From an uncultured Clostridia bacterium (lineage in GTDB: Bacteria; Bacillota; Clostridia; Oscillospirales; Ruminococcaceae), in NCBI GenBank assembly GCA_947363605.1, contig CANAQK010000002.1:26511-90510 (forward strand): a stretch of DNA of 64,000 bases. The letters are read 5' to 3'. Positions within the stretch are counted from its first letter, which is position 1, and each line of letters begins with the position of its first letter. Below, one piece after another: positions 16,759-23,848 of this stretch. The notes below the pieces were generated by a model. The model saw only the letters and a list, made by a program, of their open reading frames with translations, was not told the DNA's origin and made no database searches. Both the position numbers and the translations under genes were made by a program.

Positions 16759-17730
16759 ATGAAACTCGGTGTATTAACCAATTTGATGGGTGAGAAGCCC
16801 CTGCCCGAGGTGTTGGATTATCTGGCGCCCAAAGGCGTACAGACGGTAGAAATCGGCTGCGGCGGCTATCCTGGGAATGCCCACGCGAACCCCGAAGTCC
16901 TGCTCCGGGATGAAGCGGCGCTGGAAGCGTTCAAGAAAACGATTGCAGACCATGGGATGAGCATCAGCGCCCTGTCCGCGCATGGGAACCCGCTGCATCC
17001 GAATAAAGCCATCGCAAAGGAATTCGACGACGCGCTCACCAATGCCGTTTTGCTGGCGGAAAAGCTGGGCGTCGAGGTCATCAACTGTTTTTCCGGCTGC
17101 CCGGGCGACTGTGATGCTTCCGAGCGTCCCAACTGGATCGTCTGCCCCTGGCCGGACGATTTCCTTGAAATCCTGGAATGGCAGTGGAATGAAAAGCTGA
17201 TCCCCTATTGGAAAGAGAAGGTTGCTTTTGCCAAGGAGCATCATGTCCATAAATTCGCGTTGGAAATGCACCCCGGCTTCTGCGTTTACAATCCGGCCTC
17301 TGCCCTCCGCCTGCGGGAAGCGGTTGGCCCTGAGATCGGCGTCAATTTTGACCCGTCCCACCTGATCTGGCAAGGGATTGACCCGGTCATGGCGATCCGT
17401 ACTTTGGGCGAGGCGGGAGCCATTTTCCACTTCCACGCCAAGGATACCAAGGTAGACAAATACAATACGGCGCTGAACGGTGTGCTGGACACCAAACGGT
17501 ACAGTGACGAACTGCACCGCAGCTGGATTTTCCGTTCCTGCGGTTACGGGAACGATTATAACTATTGGAAGGATATGGTTTCCGCTTTGATGCTGGCCGG
17601 CTATGAGGGTGCGCTTTCCATTGAGCACGAGGACAGCCTGATGAGCGTGAACGAGGGTCTGACCAAAGCGATCAGCTTCCTGAAGGAGGTGCTGATTTCC
17701 GAGAAGCTCGGTGAGATGTGGTGGGCATAA
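16759..17730 (+). CDS. Sugar phosphate isomerase/epimerase-like TIM barrel, long form
   Basis: 323 residues, longer than the other two barrels. Motifs: GVQTVEIGCGGYPG, SALSAHGNPLHP, ALEMHPGFCVYN, VNFDPSHLIWQG, FHFHAKDTK and LSIEHEDSLM. Glu, Asp, His and Glu form the expected divalent-metal site. An insert (GCPGDCDASERPNWIVCPWP) distinguishes it from IolE/IolI. AAAGGAAG precedes the ATG. Its stop is followed by a family B repeat and then a second dehydrogenase. Confidence 0.88.
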   Translation: MKLGVLTNLMGEKPLPEVLDYLAPKGVQTVEIGCGGYPGNAHANPEVLLRDEAALEAFKKTIADHGMSISALSAHGNPLHPNKAIAKEFDDALTNAVLLAEKLGVEVINCFSGCPGDCDASERPNWIVCPWPDDFLEILEWQWNEKLIPYWKEKVAFAKEHHVHKFALEMHPGFCVYNPASALRLREAVGPEIGVNFDPSHLIWQGIDPVMAIRTLGEAGAIFHFHAKDTKVDKYNTALNGVLDTKRYSDELHRSWIFRSCGYGNDYNYWKDMVSALMLAGYEGALSIEHEDSLMSVNEGLTKAISFLKEVLISEKLGEMWWA

Positions 17731-17744
17731 CGGATTCCGCCCGA

Positions 17745-17927
17745 TATAGCCGGCACACCCTCAAATCGATACCCGATTGGAGGGCCAGGATTTGCCTGTT
17801 CACGCATAAAATGCGCTGTGCGCCGTCTATGAAGCCTTACCGCAGGGCCGCGAAGCGGCCCACTGCGGCATGATATGCCGCAGTGTTGAAAAGAAGCCAA
17901 TGCTTCTTTTCAAGTGCGTTGACTATA
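17745..17927. repeat. Intergenic repeat family B, copy 2
   Basis: Full-length copy with TATAGCC at the left and GACTATA at the right. Internal hairpins are GCGGCATGATATGCCGC and GAAAAGAAGCCAATGCTTCTTTTC. It sits inside the sugar cluster, only about 20 bp before the start of the second dehydrogenase gene. Confidence 0.88.
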
Positions 17928-17947
17928 AAATGACAGAGAAAGTGTGA

Positions 17948-19009
17948 ATGTTTATGAAAGACGGAAAATTTCAACTGGCAATTGTTGGCTTCGGCGGTAT
18001 GGGCAACTGGCACCGCGAGCTGATTGAAAGCGGCATTGAGGGTCTAGAGCTGGCCGGCACCTTTGACATCAAGGAATCCCAGCAGGAGCTTTCCCGCAGC
18101 CTGGGTTACCGGGCTTATGAAAGCCTGGAAGCCCTGCTGGCGGATGACAGCATCGACATTGTCCTGATCGCGACCCCGAACGATTTCCATCGCCCGATTG
18201 CCGTACAGGCGCTCCGTGCCGGGAAAAACGTGGTTTCCGAGAAACCGGTCACTCTCTCCTGCGCGGATCTTCAGCAGATGATCGACGCGGCGAATGAAAA
18301 CGGGAAGATCTTCACCGTGCATCAGAACCGCCGGTGGGATGAGGATTATCTCACCATGAAAAAGATCTACGACGAGGGGATGCTCGGTGAAGTGTTCAAT
18401 ATCGAGTCCCGGGTGCATGGCTCTCGTGGGATCCCAGGCGACTGGCGCGGTATTAAAGAAAAGGGCGGTGGGATGATCCTGGACTGGGGCGTCCATATCA
18501 TCGACCAGATGCTCCAGATGGTCAGGGAGAAGGTGACCTCCCTCTACTGCCAGATTTACCATGTCACCAACTATGAAGTAGACGACGGCTTTACCCTGAC
18601 CCTCACCTTTGAGAGCGGCAAGCGCGCCCTGCTGGAAGTCGGGACCTCGAACTTCATTGAGCTGCCCCGCTGGTATATGAACGGTGAAAACGGATCGGCC
18701 CAAATTGACGACTTCTATCATCATGGCCGGGTAGTCCGGATTACCGACTGGGATAAAAACGACGCGGTTCCGGTGAAAACGGCGGCGGGCCTGACGAAAA
18801 CCATGGCGCCCCGCACAGATGAAACCATCAAGACTGAGGAGTTGGATTGGGTGAAATCGGATATCAAGGACTTCTATCGCAACGTGATGGCAGCGATCGA
18901 GGGCAAAGAGCCTCAGAAGATCACTCATCCGGAGCTGATGCGGGTCATGAGATTGATGGAGCTCGCGTTTGAATCCGCTGAAAAGAATCAGGTGCTTTCG
19001 TTCGAGTAA
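17948..19009 (+). CDS. Gfo/Idh/MocA-family oxidoreductase (second in cluster)
   Basis: 353 residues with Rossmann motif AIVGFGGMG, EKP motif VSEKPVTLS and second-domain segment DWGVHIIDQML with conserved Asp and His. It is only distantly similar to the dehydrogenase at 13486 (different EKP context, different C-terminus). ATG 17948 or 17954 could be the start; the ribosome site is weak (GAGAAAG). A family B repeat separates it from the barrel genes, so co-transcription may pass through that structured element. A family A repeat begins at its stop codon. Confidence 0.92.
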   Translation: MFMKDGKFQLAIVGFGGMGNWHRELIESGIEGLELAGTFDIKESQQELSRSLGYRAYESLEALLADDSIDIVLIATPNDFHRPIAVQALRAGKNVVSEKPVTLSCADLQQMIDAANENGKIFTVHQNRRWDEDYLTMKKIYDEGMLGEVFNIESRVHGSRGIPGDWRGIKEKGGGMILDWGVHIIDQMLQMVREKVTSLYCQIYHVTNYEVDDGFTLTLTFESGKRALLEVGTSNFIELPRWYMNGENGSAQIDDFYHHGRVVRITDWDKNDAVPVKTAAGLTKTMAPRTDETIKTEELDWVKSDIKDFYRNVMAAIEGKEPQKITHPELMRVMRLMELAFESAEKNQVLSFE

Positions 19010-19106
19010 TACGATTTCTTGATAAAAAGATAAAAATCTTTTTATCGCGGCGTGATACGCCGCCGGACCGCATTCTGCGGCTCAATAAAACGGCTGCATT
19101 AGTATA
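19008..19106. repeat. Intergenic repeat family A, copy 4
   Basis: It starts within the TAA stop of the preceding dehydrogenase gene. It contains hairpin GATAAAAAGA...TCTTTTTATC, the GGCGTGATACGCC stem and a truncated AATAAAACG arm. Same orientation as copy 3. Confidence 0.8.
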
Positions 19107-19115
19107 AGTATCTGT

Positions 19116-19191
19116 CCCCGCAGAAGGGAAATCTTCTGCCTCACCTCCTGCCTTCGGTATGGCAGGAGGTGAATGCGTTTTCCTGCCGGGG
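19116..19191 (+). promoter_or_regulatory. Possible structured RNA leader
   Basis: CCCCG (19116-19120) can pair with CGGGG (19187-19191), enclosing a 7-bp hairpin GCAGAAG/CTTCTGC and a perfect 12-bp hairpin (19141-19152 with 19161-19172). The arrangement resembles a three-way junction just upstream of the SDR gene. No known riboswitch class recognised. Confidence 0.35.
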
Positions 19192-19227
19192 CTGGCGGGG
19201 GCAAATCGAAAGGGAGGCTGTGATTGG

Positions 19228-19992
19228 ATGAAAGCATTGGTGACCGGGGCAAGCTCCGGAATTGGCCGGGAAATTGCCCGGGTGCTGGCTGGGCAGGGGG
19301 TAGAACTGGTACTGACCGCCCGCCGAGTGGACCGTCTGGAGGCGCTGGCGAAGGAATTGAGCGTCCCGGTGCGGATCCTGCCGGCGGATCTTTCGAGCAA
19401 GGAAGGCTGCTTGACGCTTTACCGCTCGGTGCAGGAAGAGGATGTGGATATCCTGGTGAATAACGCCGGATTCGGGCTGTTCGGCCCTTTTGCGGAGAGT
19501 GATCTGGACCGGGAACTGGAGATGATCCGGACGAATATCGAAGCCGTGCAGATCCTGAGCAAGCTTTTCCTGCGGGATTTCCGGAAGAAAAACCGGGGCT
19601 ATCTGCTGAACGTTGCGTCTTCGGCAGGGTTCTTCCCCGGGCCGCTGATGGCGACCTACTATGCGACTAAAAATTATGTCCTGCGGCTGTCGGAGGCCCT
19701 CTCGGAGGAACTGCGGCGGGAGGGCAGCCGGGTATCGGTCAGCGTGTTCTGCCCCGGGCCGGTTGAAACGGAATTCAACGATGTTGCGGACGTCCGCTTC
19801 TCGCTGCCGGGGATTTCAGCTGAATATGCCGCCCGGTTTGCTGTTCGGGGGATGTTCCGGAGAAAACGGGTGCTGGTGCCGGGCGTGAGTATGAAACTGG
19901 CAAGGTTTGGGTCGAGGTTTGTGAGCGAGGGAATGGTTCTGCGGATGGCCTATCGGATGCAGAGCCGGAAACGGGAGGAGAGCCGAAAATGA
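19228..19992 (+). CDS. Short-chain dehydrogenase/reductase
   Basis: 254 residues. Nucleotide-binding motif TGASSGIG, NNAG motif, catalytic Ser (NVASSAGF) and YxxxK (YYATKNY) are all present, so this is a complete classical SDR. ATG 19228 follows AGGGAGG; it matches the usual SDR N-terminus MKALVTGASSGIG. The C-terminus (RMFRRKRVLVPG-like) resembles SDRs acting on fatty or steroid-like acyl substrates (DltE/YqjQ group). It overlaps the patatin gene by 4 bp, which suggests a lipid-related pair. Substrate unknown. Confidence 0.92.
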   Translation: MKALVTGASSGIGREIARVLAGQGVELVLTARRVDRLEALAKELSVPVRILPADLSSKEGCLTLYRSVQEEDVDILVNNAGFGLFGPFAESDLDRELEMIRTNIEAVQILSKLFLRDFRKKNRGYLLNVASSAGFFPGPLMATYYATKNYVLRLSEALSEELRREGSRVSVSVFCPGPVETEFNDVADVRFSLPGISAEYAARFAVRGMFRRKRVLVPGVSMKLARFGSRFVSEGMVLRMAYRMQSRKREESRK

Positions 19993-20861
19993 GTCAGAAA
20001 ATAGGGTTGGTTTTGGAAGGCGGCGGGATGCGCGGAAGCTATACCGCCGGCGTGCTGGATGGGATGATTGATGCGGGAATCGTTTTTCCGTATTGTATCG
20101 GTGTATCAGCAGGGGCTTGCAACGCGCTTTCCTATATTGCAAAGCAGCGGGGGCGGTATTATCATGCAGTCACCGATTACCTGAGGGACAAGCGGTATAT
20201 GGGCTGGTATTCCCTGATGAAAACCGGTTACTTCTTCGGGAACCGGTTTGTCTTTGACGATATTGCGTATGACCTGGTCCCGCTGGATTTTGCCGGGCTG
20301 GAGCGGGAACTGCCAAACTGGGAGCTCCGGGTGGTGACGACGGACTGCCTGACCGGGAAGCCCTGTTACGACCGGATTACCGAATTGTCTGAGCTGCCCT
20401 TGGTTGAGGGTTCAAGTTCTCTGCCCTTGGTTTCCCCGGTTCTGCATTACCGGGGACGGCTGCTGATGGATGGCGGGGTTTCTGATTCCATCCCAATCCG
20501 GCGTGCGGAGGAGGACGGCTGTGAAAAAAATGTCGTGATCCTGACCCGGGATGCCTCTTACCAGAAGAATCCCAGCCGTACGGCTTCCCTTGTACGGCTG
20601 CGGTATCCCCGCTATCCCAAGCTGGCCGAAGCCCTTGCCCGCCGGCATGAGGAGTATAACCGGGCACTGGCTGAGGTGCTGGAGCGGGAAAAAGCCGGGG
20701 CAGCCTTTGTAATCCGCCCCGGGGAGCCGGTCGCTATCGGGCGGATGGAACGGGATGTGCAGAAAATTACCGCGCTGTATGAATCTGGTTTGCGGGATAT
20801 ACGGGCGATGCTTCCGGCGCTGCGGCAATTCCTGGCGGAACAGCCTGTTTCGGTAATATAG
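19989..20861 (+). CDS. Patatin-like phospholipase
   Basis: 290 residues. The oxyanion-hole motif EGGGMRGSYTAGVLDG, nucleophile elbow GVSAG and the catalytic Asp of DGGVSDSIPI form the Ser-Asp dyad of bacterial patatins (RssA/YchK-like). It probably hydrolyses acyl esters at the cytoplasmic face. The stop codon TAG (20859-20861) is part of the left end TATAGTC of a family B repeat, so the present C-terminus may have been set by the repeat. Translationally coupled to the SDR gene (ATGA). Confidence 0.92.
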   Translation: MSQKIGLVLEGGGMRGSYTAGVLDGMIDAGIVFPYCIGVSAGACNALSYIAKQRGRYYHAVTDYLRDKRYMGWYSLMKTGYFFGNRFVFDDIAYDLVPLDFAGLERELPNWELRVVTTDCLTGKPCYDRITELSELPLVEGSSSLPLVSPVLHYRGRLLMDGGVSDSIPIRRAEEDGCEKNVVILTRDASYQKNPSRTASLVRLRYPRYPKLAEALARRHEEYNRALAEVLEREKAGAAFVIRPGEPVAIGRMERDVQKITALYESGLRDIRAMLPALRQFLAEQPVSVI

Positions 20862-21034
20862 TCGGCACACCCTCCAATCGATACCCGATTGGAGGGTCAG
20901 GCTTTGCCTGGCATAAAATGCGCTGTGCGCCGTCTATGAAGCCCTACCGCATGGCCGCTTCGCTGCCCACTGCGGCATATCATGCCGCAGTGTTGAAAAG
21001 AAGCATTGGCTTCTTTTCAAATGCGTTGACTATA
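20857..21034. repeat. Intergenic repeat family B, copy 3 (reference copy)
   Basis: Complete element with TATAGTC at the left and GACTATA at the right. Four hairpins can be read: CCTCCAATCG/CGATTGGAGG, GCATAAAATGC-type, GCGGCATATCATGCCGC and TTGAAAAGAAGC...GCTTCTTTTCAA. No coding capacity. Confidence 0.9.
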
Positions 21035-21089
21035 GAAAAGCGTTTTGGCCTGCGCCGCGCCGGCCGGCCGGGATCCGATTGAAAGCTTG

Positions 21090-21132
21090 ACCCTTTTCAG
21101 CCCTGCTCTTTTGGTTGGAAGGGTTGTTTTTT
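21090..21132 (+). terminator. Possible terminator upstream of the glycosyltransferase
   Basis: ACCCTTTTCAGCC can pair imperfectly with GGTTGGAAGGGT, followed by a TTTTTTT run. The rest of 21133-21243 holds a TATAAT box near 21147 and the AAGGAGG site; nothing else is recognised. Confidence 0.5.
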
Positions 21133-21243
21133 TGCCGAAAATCCTCTATAATGCAGTTATAGTTTGCCTGCGGCGGCTTTGATCCTGCCTTTCGCAGGTG
21201 AGGCACCCATCCGTATTGCTTCGGTTAAACCAAGGAGGTTGCT

Positions 21244-22206
21244 ATGCCGGATACACTTTATATTGTGGTTCCCTGTTATAACGAAGAGGAGGTTCTGCCG
21301 GAAACGGCCGCACGGCTGACCGGCAAACTGGAATCCCTGCGGCAGCGGGGGAAGGTTTCACCGGAAAGCCGTCTGCTCCTGGTGGACGACGGCTCCCGCG
21401 ACCAGACCTGGGCGGTGATCTCCCGGCTGGCCGGGGAATCCTGCTGGGTTTCCGGCATCAAGCTCACCCGGAACCGGGGGCATCAGAATGCGCTGCTGGC
21501 CGGGCTGATGACCGCCAAGGAGCGCTGCGATTTTGCCATTTCGATGGACGCCGATTTGCAGGATGATGTGGACGCCGTGGACAGGATGGTCGAAGAATAT
21601 TATGGCGGCAGCGAGATCGTTTATGGCGTGCGGAGCTCCCGCCGGAAGGATACCCGGTTTAAACGGGGGACAGCCCAGGGCTATTACCGGCTGATGCATC
21701 TCATGGGGGTCGAACTGGTGTATAATCATGCGGATTACCGGCTGATGAGCCGCCGTGCGCTGGAGGGGCTGGCCGAGTACAAGGAAGTTCACCTGTTTTT
21801 ACGCGGGATCGTCCCGCTGATCGGCTACAGGTCCTCGATTGTGGAATATGAGCGGGGCGAACGGTTTGCGGGGGAATCCAAATACCCATTAAAAAAGATG
21901 CTTGCCCTGGCCTTTGAGGGGGTCACTTCATTTTCCGTGAAACCGATCCGGCTGATTACTCTGCTGGGTTTTGTCATTATCCTGTGCAGCATTGCGGCGT
22001 TGGTCTATACCCTGGTTTCAAAATGGTTTTCCTTTACGGTGGAGGGGTGGACCTCCCTGATGTGCTCAATCTGGTTTTTAGGCGGGGTTCAGCTGCTGGC
22101 GCTGGGAATAATCGGGGAATATATTGGAAAAATTTATTTTGAAACCAAGGCCCGCCCGAAATACCGGGTGGAAGAAATCGTGGATCCGCAGAAGAAACCG
22201 GATTGA
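21244..22206 (+). CDS. Family 2 glycosyltransferase, polyprenyl-phosphate type
   Basis: 320 residues. GT2 motifs VVPCYNEEE, LLLVDDGSRDQT and MDADLQDD (metal-binding DxD) form the catalytic domain, followed by RGIVPLIGY and a QxxRW-like region. Two C-terminal membrane helices (about residues 235-258 and 272-294) match the GtrB/ArnC/DPM1 type, which transfers a hexose from a nucleotide sugar to undecaprenyl phosphate. AAGGAGG precedes ATG 21244. It is followed by a membrane-anchored protein of unknown role whose frame overlaps or abuts it; a lipid-linked sugar for cell-envelope modification is inferred. Confidence 0.9.
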   Translation: MPDTLYIVVPCYNEEEVLPETAARLTGKLESLRQRGKVSPESRLLLVDDGSRDQTWAVISRLAGESCWVSGIKLTRNRGHQNALLAGLMTAKERCDFAISMDADLQDDVDAVDRMVEEYYGGSEIVYGVRSSRRKDTRFKRGTAQGYYRLMHLMGVELVYNHADYRLMSRRALEGLAEYKEVHLFLRGIVPLIGYRSSIVEYERGERFAGESKYPLKKMLALAFEGVTSFSVKPIRLITLLGFVIILCSIAALVYTLVSKWFSFTVEGWTSLMCSIWFLGGVQLLALGIIGEYIGKIYFETKARPKYRVEEIVDPQKKPD

Positions 22207-22232
22207 TCCGGAAGGGGAAAAGGGGGACGAAG

Positions 22233-22901
22233 ATGCGGCAGATCAGCAACAGTCTGCTTCGGAACCGCGGGATTTGGCTGGCCGGGCTGCTGATCCTGGG
22301 GATCTGCCTGTATGGCGGGGTGGATTTCTTTCAGTTCCAATGGCAGAAAAAGGAAGCCGAGGCCATGATCCGGAGCTATACGGAACAGTCCGTTGGTATG
22401 GCGTTCCTGCCCGCCCCATATAACCGGACAGGCCGCCCGGCAGATGAGGAAACCTTGGCTGCCAAGCAGGAAGAAAACGAACAGTTTCTGCGGCAATATT
22501 GGTGCTTTGGGAAAGAGGGCAGTCAAAGCGGCCAGGGGGAAGAACTGCTGGAAAAGACGGAACAGCTTCTTTGGCTGAACGGGCAGGGCGCCGGGGCTAT
22601 CGAGAGCGCGACTGCCGCTGTCCAGAGTGTGAACAGCTTCCGGAAGCTGGGGCCCCGCACGCTGGAGGTGCAGTTTACCTATGCAGGTTCTGTGCGGTAT
22701 ACCGGGACAGTGCAGTCAGTAGTATTCCGGCCTTTACGTCTGGTGCCGGAGGCCGTGCAGGTTTATGCGAACAGCCGGAATCTGGAAGGGGATCCTCTCC
22801 GGAAGCTGAGCCCTACCGGTGATGTCACGGCTATTCTGACGCGGGAAAAGGGCAGCTGGAAGATTGACCAGGTGCTGTATGCCAATGTCATTTACAACTG
22901 A
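22233..22901 (+). CDS. Membrane-anchored hypothetical protein
   Basis: 222 residues. ATG 22233 (MRQISNSLLRNRG) is chosen because a G-rich ribosome site lies just upstream; an earlier in-frame start at 22203 overlaps the previous gene. One N-terminal membrane helix (GIWLAGLLILGICLYGGVDF) is followed by an extracytoplasmic domain, Glu/Gln-rich at first and then with strand-rich sequence (TLEVQFTYAGSVRYTG, WKIDQVLYANV) reminiscent of NTF2-like or lipoprotein accessory folds. I do not recognise the family. It lies between a glycosyltransferase and an ABC-type pair and probably belongs with the latter. Confidence 0.75.
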   Translation: MRQISNSLLRNRGIWLAGLLILGICLYGGVDFFQFQWQKKEAEAMIRSYTEQSVGMAFLPAPYNRTGRPADEETLAAKQEENEQFLRQYWCFGKEGSQSGQGEELLEKTEQLLWLNGQGAGAIESATAAVQSVNSFRKLGPRTLEVQFTYAGSVRYTGTVQSVVFRPLRLVPEAVQVYANSRNLEGDPLRKLSPTGDVTAILTREKGSWKIDQVLYANVIYN

Positions 22902-22927
22902 AACGGGGAAAGGGCGAGGTTCTGTTT

Positions 22928-23836
22928 ATGAAGGAACGGCTGCTGTCAGTGCAGAATTTGACGAAACAACGGGGCAGCCAGCTGCTGCTCCGCCGCGTTT
23001 CTTTTGAATGCCGCAGGGGGGAAGTGGTCGGTATTCTGGGGCCGCAGGGAGAGGGGAAGCAGGCTCTTTTTTCCCTGCTGTCCGGGGCGTCCTTCCCGGA
23101 TGAGGGCAGTATTACCCTTGGCGGCTGGGATTTGGCGGCCCGTCCGGAGGAGGCGCGGAGCGGGGTGGCTTTTTTGCCGGAACATCCGGTGTTTTTCCTG
23201 CCAAGAGGGGCTGGATGGGAGGAATTGGAGTTCTCCCGTCGTCTGCGCGGGACGGAGGGGCCGTTCCCCCACGGGCAGGTGCTGGAATGGGCGGGGAAGC
23301 TGGGGCTTGCCGAAAAGCTGGACCAGCGTTGTGACCGTCTTTCCTTAGCGGAGCAAAAACAGCTGGCGTTGGTCCGCGCGCTGGCGGAGGGAGTCCGCCT
23401 GCTGGTCTGCGAGGAACCGAACGCGGGGTATGGTCCTGCGGAGATCCGTCGGACGCGGGAATTTATCCGCGCCTGTGCACGGCATGAGGAACGGGCTTTT
23501 TTGTTGTTCGGACACAGCGTGGCAGAGGCGGAAGCCGTCTGCGACCGGATCGCAGTGCTGGCTGATGGCCGCCTGGGCGGCTTCCGGATGCTCCGGGAGG
23601 AATTTTCACCGGAGGAGCGGCGGCCTTACCGGATCTCGGCTTTTCCTATCGAGGCTGCACGGGCCTGCTTGGCAGAAGCCGGATTGGGCCAGGTGCTGGC
23701 CCTCTATGGGGAATGTATGGAAGTCTTGCTGACCGCGGAGGAATGGGGCGGCTTGAACCGGATGATGGCAGAGCAGGGGATCCATCTGCATCGGGTAGAG
23801 CCTCTCCGCTTTCAGGATGAGGATGGCTTTGAATAG
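22928..23836 (+). CDS. Degenerate ABC transporter ATP-binding protein
   Basis: 302 residues with the overall ABC ATPase layout, but several core motifs are altered. Walker A reads GPQGEGKQ (the Ser/Thr after Lys44 is Gln45), the signature reads LSLAEQ rather than LSGGQ, and Walker B reads LLVCEEPNAG rather than LLILDEPT. The H-loop histidine is kept (LFGHS). Partner permease follows 12 bp downstream. It may hydrolyse ATP poorly, act as a regulatory half, or be decaying, although the frame is fully open. Confidence 0.82.
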   Translation: MKERLLSVQNLTKQRGSQLLLRRVSFECRRGEVVGILGPQGEGKQALFSLLSGASFPDEGSITLGGWDLAARPEEARSGVAFLPEHPVFFLPRGAGWEELEFSRRLRGTEGPFPHGQVLEWAGKLGLAEKLDQRCDRLSLAEQKQLALVRALAEGVRLLVCEEPNAGYGPAEIRRTREFIRACARHEERAFLLFGHSVAEAEAVCDRIAVLADGRLGGFRMLREEFSPEERRPYRISAFPIEAARACLAEAGLGQVLALYGECMEVLLTAEEWGGLNRMMAEQGIHLHRVEPLRFQDEDGFE

Positions 23837-23848
23837 GGAGGAAACAGG

